NCBI RefSeq assembly: GCF_037126465.1
Contig: NC_088201.1
Coordinates: forward strand, 26,024,550-26,088,549
From: Ornithodoros turicata
Lineage: Eukaryota; Arthropoda; Arachnida; Ixodida; Argasidae
Direction of reading: 5' to 3'
Length of the DNA stretch: 64,000 nucleotides
Under the pieces are notes generated by a model that saw only the letters and a program-made list of their open reading frames with translations, had not been told where the DNA came from and did not search any database. How positions within the stretch are numbered: the stretch's first letter is position 1; every line of letters starts with the position of its first letter. Position numbers and translations under genes: made by a program. Below are positions 10,506-21,093 of the stretch, one piece after another.

Positions 10506-11649
10506 CTGAAGCAAAAAAAAAAAAAAAAAGAAATGAAACAAGAGTTGCCGTGAATCATGCTATCATTGTAAACCTTTGTTTCTCACACACCAACTTTCTC
10601 GGAGCACATCTACAACCTTATCCTCAGACACTGATTTCCCAAATGCTAAAAATCTACGGCGTTGAGAAATACTGCTGGCATATATTCAGCATCATGCTCC
10701 GCATCATGCATTGCTCAGGCAGTATGAAACTGAGATTCTATAAACTGGCTCGTGATCGATGCCGCATAATATACTGGAAAGGCAGAGTCCTGCCTGAGAT
10801 CATTCGCAAGTCTATACCAGCGAGTACCATATCTCCCAGCCCCGCTCTTTCGAAGGGAAAAATTGAGGCGGGACGGAGTCTTACTACAAATTTAGCATTT
10901 GCATCTGAACTGACCATCTGACGCTCAATGTTTCTACGTGTGACGACACCCTGAAGTTACTTGCATGAGGTTACTTACTTGAAGCAGCCATGGCCTCGAG
11001 AAACACTTGCCGCAGAAAGGGCATTGGCAACCTTGTCCGTGAGTTCGGACGTGCATGCTGAACGCTGGCATCGACACGTACAACTTGTCACAGTGAGGAC
11101 ACTTGCGGGCCTTCTTGTCGGTTACGCTACGGTGTGTTTGCCTGTGTCTAGCCAGGTTGCTGGACGTGCTATATCTCTTGCCGCAGTCTGGACAGTTGTA
11201 GCTCTCGAGAGAACGTTTCTGATGATTGTGGCTTTGCTGCTGTTGCTCTGCTACTGCGCGTACTTGCTGGAGTACAGCTGCCAGAAGGCTGGTGCTGCTA
11301 CTGGCTGAAGCCGCCTGCAAGGATAACTGTGAGTTAAACAGACTTTACGTTTCGGGCTCCTGCACAACCTGCCTGCGCTCGTGGTTGCTTTAGCCGAAGC
11401 AGCCAAGTGAACTTACCAACGTTTCACTCAGAAGTGCTTTTGCTGCTGAAGTGGTCCTGAGACTAAGGTCCTGAGCGAGATCAAAAGGGCTGTTTGTGTC
11501 GCGCGAAAGGTTGGCTGGAGACCCAGGACTGGAAGGTTTCCATTCCCGACTATTGTGACCTCCCGGGTCTTCAGTAGACATTGCTCCAGGGAACGCTCTG
11601 CCATCTAGTGGGCCTTCTGCGGTACTGACACTTAGCTCAGGACTTCCTT
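10176..11649 (-). CDS. scrt: Scratch/Snail-family zinc-finger repressor, 5' end missing
   Basis: Three exons can be placed by splice sites and frame: 11649-11417, 11314-10979 and 10505-10176 (minus strand). Both introns between them are phase 0. Together they encode five C2H2 fingers. The family signature is clear: SRPWLLQ at the end of finger 3, [10 protein letters not shown] in finger 4 and [10 protein letters not shown] in finger 5. The FALKSYL form is typical of Scratch rather than Snail/Slug, and so is the [14 protein letters not shown] finger 2. Scratch proteins are nuclear E-box-binding repressors of neural precursors. The expected N-terminal SNAG-type start is not seen in the window, so at least one upstream exon is missing or lies beyond a long intron. 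The zinc ligands appear intact in all five fingers, so this is probably a working host gene. Confidence 0.88.
10979..11314 (-). CDS. scrt: scratch-like gene, exon with zinc fingers 1-3
   Basis: The exon starts after CCTTGCAG and ends at CAA before GTAAGTAA. It encodes a Ser/Ala-rich start, a short poly-Gln run (QQQQ), finger 1 ([17 protein letters not shown]), finger 2 and most of finger 3 up to SRPWLLQ. The intron falls inside finger 3, which as I recall is the conserved position in Snail-family genes. Confidence 0.85.
11417..11649 (-). CDS. scrt: scratch-like gene, upstream coding exon
   Basis: The acceptor TTCGTTTCAG precedes 11649 and the donor GTAAGT follows 11417. The 233-nt exon starts in phase with two bases of a split codon. 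It encodes a Ser/Pro-rich linker with [11 protein letters not shown]. The QDLSL core resembles the CtBP-recruiting PxDLS motif of Snail-type repressors, but the usual leading proline is Ala. Confidence 0.7.
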
Positions 11650-11731
11650 CTGAAACGAACCAGAAATATCGATGAGAGCTTGTAGTGTATAGATGATGTA
11701 AAACAAACAAACAAACATTCACTTTTATCAC

Positions 11732-12877
11732 AACAAATCATTCGTGCATGTTTCGACGTGAATGTTCGCTTGACATCGCAACTGTTGTAATCAAACTTTA
11801 GCATTATGTGTATCGTTCCTTATCTTTACTTTCCAGGAACTGAGAGAGAGAGAGAGAGAGACGGCAGGGGAACGATATTGTATCAGGTGAACGCACGCCA
11901 CGCGACACATCTTCCACTCGACGAAGTGGAACCTTATCAGAACCTCTAACATCGTGGCACCACTCGCTTCATAGGCACTTGTGCAAGGTACACTACATGT
12001 CCAGAAGGCTGCTCTGGGCTCGTGAATTATGGTCTGTGCAAGAAGGACTTGAAGAAGACCCCAAAGGTGGCGCGACCGCTGTTGTCTTTAAGGCCACGAC
12101 ATTGCGTCGCCTTCAGATTCGTTACAGCTGCTGGCACGTGGTACTTATCTGGAACGCGGGCTCTTTGAACTTTGTGCCCTTGGCGTCTCGCGAGAGACTT
12201 GCATTAAGTGGTTTAAATATTTCCTGCATGGAATAGATTTACCGTAGTTCGTGCTTTAAAAAAAGAAAAACAAAGAAAAGGCAGGACTGCAATGATTCGT
12301 CTTCGGCGAAGCTATATGCTGACCTGACAAAAGCTAAAAGTGCCAAACAGCTATTTAAACATCCCAGAACGATACGAAGTCATGCCCTCCTTCCTCGTGG
12401 GTTGTCGTCAGCTTTGCCTCGTTTAATCGAGCTATAATGTTCAAACGGGAGAAAAGCTTTTCAGACGTATATAGCGCGTAATTAGAGAGGGAGGGAGAAA
12501 TGTCGCGTTTATGTCTTAGATATTAGGTAAATGGGATCTTACCTAATAGACACTTGTCGGTAAAAATTACAAGTATCGCTACTGCGAATTAATAGGTCTG
12601 CTTGAGCGACGGTTGGCGAGCGACGGTCAAAGGGAGGCGACTTGTAACTAAGTCAATGTGCTTTTTATCTTATACAAAAAAAGAAGAAACAGAAGCACTG
12701 CAAAGTGCAAGCCACATTAATCGTCGTTGCCCTTTTTGTGAACTGCCGCTCTTGAAACTCTGCAAGTAGCTGTTGTGGGGCTTAGGATCTGTGTTTACCC
12801 CTCTATACATTTGATTAACCATTGTACTTACGCTACAGTACAGAATAAACTGGCTCATTTCAAAATATTCTATTTAT
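11732..12877. other. Probable intron or upstream DNA of scratch-like gene
   Basis: No exon can be supported here. It has a (GA)n run at about 11840-11860. I looked for a SNAG-type exon start on the minus strand and did not find one. Confidence 0.4.
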
Positions 12878-13146
12878 TTATTTTAATTTATTCCGTGTTA
12901 GCGCCGCGAAGCAACTGTGGCTATGGGCTGTGTACAGATGTAGAAAGATGAAGAGAGGACAGCAGGAAGGAGTAGGGGACAGCGGGGTTAGTATGCGTCC
13001 TGGGCCGACTTTAGGGGGAACTGTGCCGACATTCGATCGCCTGGATAGTCTTCGGAAAACCTAGGGAAAACCTCAGAAAGCACAGCCGGTGGTAGGATTC
13101 GAACCCACCACCTACCAGTCTTCAGCACGACCTTGGCTACCACCAA
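12878..13146 (-). mobile_element. tRNA-derived SINE, minus strand
   Basis: On the minus strand the head carries GGTTCGAATCC (B box, about 13093-13104), followed by the same body as the SINE at 5430. The far end reads GCCGCGAAGCAACTGTGGC on the plus strand. It is closely related to the copy at 39460-39700. Confidence 0.8.
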
Positions 13147-13544
13147 GGATCGAGTAACCACATACTTTTTGTACTTGAAATCGTCTGCGGCGATTGGTTG
13201 AAGCGGGTTCACGTAGGAAAGGTGGAAGAGGAAGTTAAAGACTTTCCTTTGGGCATGTTGGCACATATCAACTTCCTTGGTAGCGCTAAAATATACGGAC
13301 GAACACAAGAAGACGATCATGTACATGTACACAGGCGCTCCTTTCGGTCCAGTGGACGTCTCATGTAGTATAAACTGACATATACCTGTCCAGAAGTGTA
13401 CAGTATTTAGATGTTTATTTCAAATTATCTGCAAGATGCCTAACAAATATATTTATGCTTATGTGTGTTGCGACTTTTAATAAAGTGTCTCAAAGTCACG
13501 CTCGAATATGGTGGCGTGGTCATCGATGTACAAGTGTACTTTTT

Positions 13545-13690
13545 TTAGGCGCAATACAGATTACTTGCAAATGTAATTAGGTTACAGTAACAATTACATA
13601 ATATCGATAATAATCTTGGAAGTAATTAATTACCGAAAATGTAATTACAGTACTTGTGTTACATGTAATTAATTAGTTTACACGTCAGAA
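13545..13690. repeat. GTAATTAC-rich element fragment
   Basis: Repeated GTAATTA/TAATTAC words in both orientations resemble the interior of the hAT-like elements at 34728 and 50434, but the termini are not seen. Confidence 0.4.
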
Positions 13691-13737
13691 AAGAGCTCCT
13701 CAATCGGCCACACTATATTAGTAACCTAGCACTGCAG

Positions 13738-13955
13738 TACATCCTTTTGGAAGGGTGTACTCTTGTCTGAGGGTGTTGATGTGCACCTAAAACGGAATCC
13801 GAGCAACCACGAATTACACCCTAAAAGGTGTTAAACATTGGACAGTATACTCTTTCGGGAGGGTGTATACTCTTGTCTGTGTACTCTTGTTGATATACAC
13901 CGAAAAAGGAGTCAGTTAGGGTATACCGCTGAATTACACCCAAAAAGATGTTTAA
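13738..13955. repeat. Imperfect tandem duplication, GGGTGTACTCTTGTCTG
   Basis: Two copies of roughly 100-120 bp share GGGTGTAYACTCTTGTCTG, then AATTACACCC and a GGTGTT/GATGTTT tail. Divergence is moderate. Confidence 0.55.
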
Positions 13956-14639
13956 TATTTAACAGCGATAGTGCAACATGGGAAGCATTGAAAGTTGAAG
14001 ATGGGAAGTATACTTTTCATCATGGGGAGTATTGACATTTATTGAAAAAGCATCACAACGATGGCTCGCTCGTGCGAAAATGTACTTTCTATTTGTGCTG
14101 CTCAGTGCTCGCGGTCGTTAAAAAAAATGCAGCATTTTGTACTTTGTTCTTCTGGAGACAGTCTTCCCGTTATCATAGGAGTCGCGCTTGATTTACAGCG
14201 AGAAAATTGATCCTGTATTTTGCTGGGCGGGTGGAAAAGCCAATGGCCGAAGCGTTTTCGATGGGCATAGTTTTTCTTTCTTTTACTGCATCCCGTTTTA
14301 GAAGCAGACGACAACACGAACCTGGCTCGGGGCCAAGACCACCGGGAGCATCGCAGCAGTGGTGGTTGAAGTCGTCTGGTTTACTCAAAGTGGGGTTGCC
14401 TGATCGGGTCGCTGTGATGAATGAGAGGTCTGCGATGAAACCTTACTATAGCTAAGGGAGAAGAATGAGTAAGACCAACGGAGCGTCTCCGTAACTGAGC
14501 CCCATGACCGCTGAGCGATGGCATGCTGCGTATAGTGGGTCGTCTTGCAATAATGAGGTCGCCTTGCTCGCACAAACCTCGTCATGGGGAACTATACAGT
14601 GCCGGGACCCTTCCCTCAACACTCGCTTTAATTTAGCTG

Positions 14640-14695
14640 CCCAAGCAGCACAACATCTTGGTCCAATATTCGGCCAAGATGTTGTGCTGCTTGGG
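14640..14695. repeat. Perfect 22-bp hairpin, CCCAAGCAGCAC ends
   Basis: Arms 14640-14661 and 14674-14695 are exact reverse complements around a 12-base loop. The ends CCCAAGCAGCA are shared with the larger foldback at 36583-36735, so this is probably a minimal member of that family. Confidence 0.8.
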
Positions 14696-15979
14696 ATGAA
14701 CTTCAACTATGCACACTCGCTTCAATTGCACTCGCTGATAGTAGCATTTTATATTTCCAAAATAGGACATTTGGTTTAAATTTAACGCAGTCACTGTCAA
14801 TATACAGTCAGCACAAATGGAGGCTACGTTCGCATCATGCACGGACTAGCCATTATCGTGTTGCTCTTCAGATTACGCCTGTTGAAGCAAATTGATCAAA
14901 GAAAATGTTGAACGCGGTACGCGCAAGTGTGTTCGCAAAATTCGGTTCTCGACATCTCCCACTTATAGTTTAGTATCCGTAGTAACATTCGCATTATTAT
15001 AGAACGCATAATTTTCAAATTTCTAAGTTTCGTTCTCTTGGTGGAGGGTCTTCAATTAAACTGCGATGCCTTTTACGCGACTTTAGGGTTCTGAAAATTG
15101 AATGTTTGAAAGTAAACGGAGAAAGGCAATTGAAAAGAAAAAAATACATTGTCCCCAAAGCACCGTAATGGCTAGTGCGTAGAAGAGAAGCCACGAGTGC
15201 CGTTTTCTACGGTACGAAAGCAGGAGCAATGCCACTTTAAAAGTTCCACAACGTGAGAGAGAACAAAAAATAAATAAAAGAAACACCAAATAGCACCCCC
15301 CCCGCAAACTAGGGGGAAAAAAGAGGAAAACGAAGAAAAAATAACTAGCTTCCTGTTAAAGGCCACTTGCATCCGGAATACCCAACGTTTGTCGTGAAAA
15401 AAATCCCATCCCCTAGCTCCATGCTTGTCTGTGTTACATATCTGTCGCCTCAGAATCACGTGCATCACTAGCGGTACTGTGGCTATATGCGTATCTATAT
15501 ATATATACATATGTATATCTAAGGGCCAGAAGCGTATAGTCTAGAATTATGAAGAAGCAAAGACAATCGAAAAAGGCAATGCCATCCTTCCTCCGTACAC
15601 CGCAACTCAAGCTACTTTTTTTTTCTGCGCCCAGACGAGGGTTGTCTCAGTGGTGAACTTCCGCTTGGTGCATGCAACATGTGGCCACTTCCGGTTTCGT
15701 CACTTTTTTTCTACACTCAGTTTCAAAGGTGGTCCTATCCGGTTTCACATTTGCGACGTGCAAGTGTTCTTGTCCGGTGAGCAAACGCGGGGAGATAAGG
15801 TAACGCCGGATGTCGCGTTCACCGGATGTGACGTCACACATAGGGGTGCTAGCCCTAGGAAACATGCTGCGAGGCTGAACTGGGGGAAGACGGGACTGTT
15901 TTAGCGCTACATCTGCCATGCCTGTAGTTCGTTAATGTACATCACATTTTATTTTATCAGAAAATGCATTACGATAATT
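14696..15979. other. Unassigned DNA
   Basis: There are no recognisable genes. A TA-rich microsatellite lies near 15497-15518. Confidence 0.4.
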
Positions 15980-16205
15980 CTTGACTATACGTCGCGAGAC
16001 AACTGTAATGATGAGCGACGCCACAGTGGTGGTCGGTGTGCGGATTAATTTTGCCCACCTGTGGGTTTTGTAACGCGCGCCGAAATCTCGGTGTAAATAG
16101 CACGCTGTATTTAACGTCCCTCTCGGAGGACAACGTACTTGAGCACCATGTATCATGCTAACAAGTTGCTGACGTGCTCGGCAGGGTTCGAATCCGGAAA
16201 TATGG
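15980..16205 (-). mobile_element. SINE-like repeat, second family, minus strand
   Basis: It shares GACAACTGTRATSATGAGCG, ATTAATTTTGCCCACCTG and the downstream AACGTCCCTC block with 36738-36993. Its minus-strand head carries GGATTCGAACCC, a degenerate B box. Confidence 0.65.
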
Positions 16206-17505
16206 GAACTGAAAGTACAATAGCCATCTTGACGATTTTGCAATGTGTGCTCGAGCCTCGTGACACCAGTCTTATTCTGACATGCTAATTCAGGGTGAGC
16301 ACGTGGAGAAAAATATCTGTGGAAGGGACTAAACTACACATTTAGTTAATAGCGAAAATATGATGTACCTGAATCATGCACGATGCAAAACTATTTTTAA
16401 AATTTCTGCCGATGTACATGCCTGCATGCACGAGAAGCGCTCAAAACAGAACCAGAAGTCAACCGACGCCCGCTTCTGATACAACCGAAACAGTCAGTGG
16501 CACCAAAGCTGATAGGAGGACAACAGCGTTACAAAGACCATCCCTATGAAGTGGACGCCGGGTATTCAGGTCCACTGCCTACACAAGATCGTCTCCATAG
16601 TGCTCTGTGTAGTTACAAAGGAAACATGATGAATGGGCTGTCTTTCCCTCTGACGGATTGTTTTGCTAGCAGATACGACCCCGTGTTTATGTTAGCAGAC
16701 GATAGCTGACCTCGCCGTCGTCTGATAACTTTTGATGTTTATTCTCGCATAGTGCACGGTTATTTTGTATTTTGTCTGTCCTGTCTACAGCCGTTCTCGC
16801 CGTAGACATGTGGGACGATCTGTGTAGACTGCGGCGGTCAGACCTTAAGAAAATAACTATGATATCGACGGAAATGACTAAATCTTTACTAAACAGCTAA
16901 TCTTTGATAGTGTTCTTTTTCTTTTTTCAAGCTCCAAATTTACGGTGTGACGAACTGGAGCAGACGGTCGATGAGAAAGTTGTCCTATCCGACAGATGGA
17001 AGTATATACCAGAACGTGCCACGACGTCCTGGAATGCGTTTCTCTGTCATCACACGAAGTCCAGCTATATTCGCTGCGGGACCGAAGCAATGGAGTTTAA
17101 TGGAGGTGGAATGCGGAAAAGAAGCTGTCATTCTGCTCCAGTTTAGGCCAACCTCGCATCAGTTCTCTGAAGGTGTCCCGATTGAGAGAAAGCATGAGAA
17201 ATTTTCCCGCTATGCGCATTTGTATGCTCAAGCTTGAAAAGCACGGGTTAACCCTCACAATACGGATTTACATATTCGCCAATAAAGTTGCACTGCCACT
17301 ACATCATCACTTATTTGTTGTTGTTGTCGGACTGAGAGCACTACACATTTTCTACACGCGCACGCGTGAGGGGTTCCCCGGGATACAGCACGACATTTGC
17401 AAAACAAAAGTGAATGAAAAGGTATGCTTAGGAGTTCAATAGTAACTTTGAGGACGCATAAAACCACATAAAGGTTGCCTGGGGGGGGGGGGGGGGGTCT
17501 TCTTT
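16206..17505. other. Unassigned DNA
   Basis: Open frames up to about 96 codons around 16497-17237 have no motif I recognise. A G-run of about 17 bases lies at 17481-17498. Confidence 0.4.
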
Positions 17506-17563
17506 CGGTGTTTCGGTTTGTTTCGGTGTTTTTCGGTTAAAATCGAAAGCGCAGAACTCTAGT
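17506..17563. mobile_element. Terminal fragment related to element at 1098-1610
   Basis: Read on the minus strand it matches that element's left end (CTGCGCTTTCG, then AACCGAAAAACACCG). Confidence 0.5.
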
Positions 17564-17893
17564 TATATGTGCCGAGAGTGTTTGTTGTACTCGTTGACCG
17601 CGTCATTACTACGCGCGAAACAAGGATGCAACTTGGGCGACTCATTAAATCTTTTCTATCCCTCTTTTCTGAAAAAAAATGTCTTACCCTCGTCCAACCT
17701 GCTACCCGTGTTGGTGTCAAAACTGACACCCACACCCGGCCTGCCACCCGCACAATATCGAAACCCGCACCCGCAGGAAAGTGCCGGTTATCCGCCCGCG
17801 GGTCACGCGGGACTACACTGACTACTCTGTCAGGCATGACTAAAGTACCGATCAAAATTTTCTTACTTTCCTCTATAGTTAACTATCCGTTAA

Positions 17894-18308
17894 AGGGGCA
17901 CTAAATTTCTCATCGCAAAATGAAAAGTGCCGTTACCTTTATACCAACACGAAAGGAACGGCATTCGTTCGTTTTGTCGATCGTTCGTGATTTGTCCTCG
18001 AACGGAACAGTTAGTTTACACCTTCCCTCTTCTCTCCGTATCAAGAAGTGCGAAAATGCGGAGCGTCCTCTCATTGGTTTCCTTCCTGAAACGGCCTCCC
18101 GCGCTGAGTGGGCAAATCACTTGCGGAGACCAATAGAAGGCCGCTCCGTATGGCCGCCCTTCTTGAGAAGGAGAGAGGAGGGAAAGCTCGTTCGCGCATA
18201 AATCGCGAACGACGCAACTGATCAATCAATCCCGTTCTTTTTGTGTTGGTGTTAAAGTAACCGCATCTTTCATTACACGAGAAGAAATTTTTGCATTTTA
18301 GTGTCCCT
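17894..18308. mobile_element. TTAA-bounded MITE
   Basis: The left end AGGGGCACTAAATTTCTC pairs with the right end TTTAGTGTCCCT. TTAA is present on both sides (17890-17893 and 18309-18312). TTAA duplication is the hallmark of piggyBac-like transposition, but the termini do not start CCC, so the superfamily is uncertain. No coding capacity is seen. Confidence 0.6.
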
Positions 18309-18312
18309 TTAA

Positions 18313-19077
18313 TGACCATAGTGCAGCTGGCAGCCGAAATGAAGTCCATTATTCGAGAATGACTTCCTAAGCCCCCGTCGAGAACAGATACCGAAACGAA
18401 GCCGTACGCATGAAAGATTCGCACCACCGCCATTTGGAAAGATCTCTGTCATGGTGGTCTTGCGTTGATTACGTCAGAGCACGGGGTCACCATCACAGGG
18501 CACGTAGAGAGACCGATGCGCGTCCCCTTCAGAGGCGGCTTTGTAGTAGCGCATTTGCCTGTCTCGTAATGTTTGTTGTCTCTACGTTCCGTTTTCTGAG
18601 GAAGAGGCCCGACTTTTTGCCTTCTTCCTCTTTTTCTTTTTATTCTGCGGAAACGAAATCAGTGGGTGCAGGACCTTTCTTTGCTATTCCTTCGTTTCTT
18701 TCTTTTTTTTTGGGGGGGGGGGGTGGTGGAATGGAGGGATGTGAAAAGTAAGATCAGGAAGGGTGAGTTTGTTAACGGAAACGGTGTTTATTTGGCTTAC
18801 GGCCGTAAGTGCAGGATGAACGAAAGTTTGTACGTAGCAGGCAGACGGCAGTTGGATTCTGTTGAGCTGGTGGATTTCTTTTTCTTTCTCTTTTGTTTTT
18901 TTGTTTTTTTTTGCGGGAGGGAGAGTCATCCAACTTCGTCATTTGGTTATGTCGTTTAAGCCACTCCAGTACTACTACGAGAAAAAGTCGGTTGTTGAAC
19001 CAAAACATGTTCCGAAAAATAGGCTAGCATCTTTGAACATTGCGCTAAACGCGTTTACATCATGCGATATCTTCTAC
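18313..19077. other. Unassigned DNA left of the Polinton
   Basis: Poly-T and poly-G runs (about 18700-18722 and 18880-18912) are present. No gene is recognised. Confidence 0.4.
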
Positions 19078-19180
19078 CATGTTGAACTCCATCCCTTTAA
19101 CTCGTTCATCTGTGTATCTTCTGTGTGTAAGCGTCTGGGGTAGCCAGTTCGACTTCGTTGCAACTAACATCCCCCTTTTT
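19078..19180 (+). repeat. Retroelement 3'-end fragment
   Basis: It is homologous in reverse to 45246-45372: CATGTTGAACTCCATCCC, AACTCGTTCATCTGTGTAT and GTAGCCAGTTCGACTTCGT. Confidence 0.55.
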
Positions 19181-19338
19181 TTTACAGCGACAGCTGTTAA
19201 GGGCTCAATTTCGTCAAGATCCTGTCCCGTACGTCGCATCGCCGAAAACCCTTCTCTCTCTTGGCGCGAGGTGAAGCGAAGAAACGAGGAAAAGACGCGC
19301 GTTGCGGATTGGTCGTTTCGGAGAGTCACGTTGGCTAT

Positions 19339-19344
19339 GACGTT
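19339..19344. repeat. Polinton target-site duplication, left
   Basis: GACGTT lies directly outside the left TIR and is repeated exactly at 32792-32797. A 6-bp duplication is the known Polinton/Maverick signature. Confidence 0.93.
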
Positions 19345-20122
19345 AGTAGTATAGATATAGACTGTATAATTTTCGAGCGGCATAAGAACCGAGCGGCATA
19401 AGAACCGAGCGGCATAAGAACCGAGCGGCACAAGAACCGAGCGCTATAACGGGCTCTTTTTTCTAATCCAAGATGGCCGATTCTAAGCCAACACAATCCA
19501 GTTCTAAGCCAACACAAGCCAAATCCAAAGCCATCTGATTGGCCACCATTAGCTCCGCCCACTTCACACGTTGATTGGCCCATGCTAAGCCTACTGATCT
19601 TTGATTGGTTGACCGTAGCTCCTTCATGCTAATTAATTGGCTCCGCCCCCACTTCACACGCTGATTGGCTCATGCTAAGCCTTGACTGAGCATTGGTTGG
19701 TTTACCGTAGCTCCACCCCTTCATGCTAATTACTTGGCTCCGCGCGCGCGCGCGTTGATTGGCCACCGCTACTGATCGCGCACGCGTTGATTGGTTCACC
19801 ATAGCTCCGCCCCCGCCCGTTTATGTTCATTACTTGACTCCACCCCAGCGGGCTTCACGCTGATTGGCCGGCGCGACCGCTGATTGGTCCAGGCGCGGCT
19901 GCAGCGACCCCACTGCGGCCCTATCTCAGATGTCCAAACTTACCCATCTGATTGGTCCATTCTAAGCCACTCTCCCAGCCCCCCCATCGGATTGGCCGCC
20001 GCCACTGCCTTCACCGGCACCCACCCGTTGCGGCCCTATCTCAGATGTTCAAACTTATACCGATTGGCCCGCCACCAGACGGTGCGCGGCGGCGGCGGCG
20101 GCGGCTTCAGATGGTTCTAACC
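19345..20122. repeat. Polinton left terminal inverted repeat
   Basis: It is the reverse complement of 32015-32791 with only scattered mismatches and a small indel in a CG run. The outer part has four tandem copies of the 16-bp unit CGAGCGGCATAAGAAC (about 19374-19440). The rest carries at least a dozen ATTGG words (inverted CCAAT boxes) spaced tens of bases apart. Near the inner edge are two copies of GGCCCTATCTCAGATG and a (CGG)n run at about 20088-20106. Open frames inside are GC-rich chance frames. Confidence 0.95.
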
Positions 20123-20124
20123 CA

Positions 20125-20424
20125 ATGTCTCTATCTCATACAACCAAACTTACCTCGTGCCACCAGATGGCGCGACTCAGGTGCATCAACTCCACGCGGT
20201 TCCGCTTCGAGGCGTCACACGAGCGAGAGAACTTCGTCGAGATGTGCTGCCACATATTGCGCTCCCGTATCACCGCAAGCAAGTTGCGGGAAATCATACG
20301 CGAAATCTTGGACGAGTACCTGTCGGCTTACAGGGAGCAATCACTGCGCGAGCTTCAGGAACTATGTCAGGAAGAAATAAGAGTCCTGGAGACGATCATC
20401 AATCGCTCTAGGAGCTATGGATGA
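20125..20424 (+). CDS. Small helical protein, first Polinton gene, unknown function
   Basis: The 99-residue frame starts 3 bp inside the inner TIR edge. A second ATG at 20167 would give 85 residues, and I cannot decide between them. The C-terminal two thirds is a strongly charged, probably helical stretch rich in Arg, Glu and Leu (REIIREILDEYL, RELQELCQEEIRVL) that could form a coiled coil. No domain is recognised. AATAAA occurs just after the stop (20426-20431), so the gene may be transcribed separately from the ATPase that follows 52 bp later. Confidence 0.6.
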   Translation: MSLSHTTKLTSCHQMARLRCINSTRFRFEASHERENFVEMCCHILRSRITASKLREIIREILDEYLSAYREQSLRELQELCQEEIRVLETIINRSRSYG

Positions 20425-20451
20425 AAATAAAGATGCATCACACCTCGGTAC

Positions 20452-20461
20452 ACAGTCTGCT
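20452..20461 (+). promoter_or_regulatory. Candidate initiator for the ATPase-to-protease block
   Basis: ACAGTCTGCT here is identical to the word at the predicted polymerase start site (27773-27782). An AAAATAAAG run lies about 26 bp upstream and could act as a TATA element (it also reads as a poly(A) signal). The predicted start is about 22 nt before the ATPase ATG. Confidence 0.35.
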
Positions 20462-20475
20462 CGAGTTATTCCACG

Positions 20476-21093
20476 ATGCGCATGCAGTTCCAGCACCCTG
20501 CTCGAATTCTCATCTCCGGCGCGTCCATGTGTGGGAAGACGGTGCTCACGCAGAATATAATGAGACATCCCGAATTATTTAGCATTCCACCGCAGAAGAT
20601 ACTCTACGTACGAAAGTATGCAGCCGGCTGGGAAAAGGATTTCGACGGTGTGGAGTTTATGGACAGGATACCCGCAGATTGGGATGAGCGATATCCCACT
20701 CTCATAGTTATTGACGATCAAATCACGGAAAAGGGGGTTCTATCGGAGGTAGAGTCGCTGTTTGTACGTGGTAGCCACCATAAGAATGCGTCCGTGATCC
20801 TGATCACACAAGCCTTGTTCTATCACAATGCCGCTTTTCGAACGATATCGCTGAACGCCAGTTATATCGTATTGTTCCGGAACGCGCGGTCCGTACAACA
20901 GATCGAAACCTTCGGACGTCAGGTATTCGGGAAACAGGGGCTCTCCTATTTTCTCGACGCATATAACCAGGCGACGGAGAAGGCGCACGGTTATTTAGTT
21001 GTGGATCTGCACGCGCAAACACCTCCCTCTCGTAGCCTGCGAACGGGTATTTTACCGCACGACCGGCAGTTCCTGTTTACGCCCGCGAAATGA
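20476..21093 (+). CDS. Genome-packaging ATPase (A32/FtsK-HerA type)
   Basis: This 205-residue protein is the predicted motor that pumps element DNA into capsids, as in adenovirus-like and NCLDV A32-type viruses. The Walker A loop GASMCGKT is at residues 15-22. Walker B, LIVIDD, is near residue 80, and ILITQALF follows as the sensor-like strand of this family. Length fits the compact Polinton ATPases. The ATG at 20476 is the first in frame. The stop overlaps the next gene's ATG in an ATGA arrangement. No lesions are seen. Confidence 0.92.
   Translation: MRMQFQHPARILISGASMCGKTVLTQNIMRHPELFSIPPQKILYVRKYAAGWEKDFDGVEFMDRIPADWDERYPTLIVIDDQITEKGVLSEVESLFVRGSHHKNASVILITQALFYHNAAFRTISLNASYIVLFRNARSVQQIETFGRQVFGKQGLSYFLDAYNQATEKAHGYLVVDLHAQTPPSRSLRTGILPHDRQFLFTPAK

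Noticed and set aside
10445..10921. 158-codon plus-strand frame
   Set aside because: It runs antisense through the scratch-like last exon and across its intron and polypyrimidine tract.
19884..20380. Open frames of 78 and 142 codons in the left TIR
   Set aside because: They are Pro/Arg-rich chance frames in GC-rich repeat DNA and overlap the first Polinton gene in another frame.
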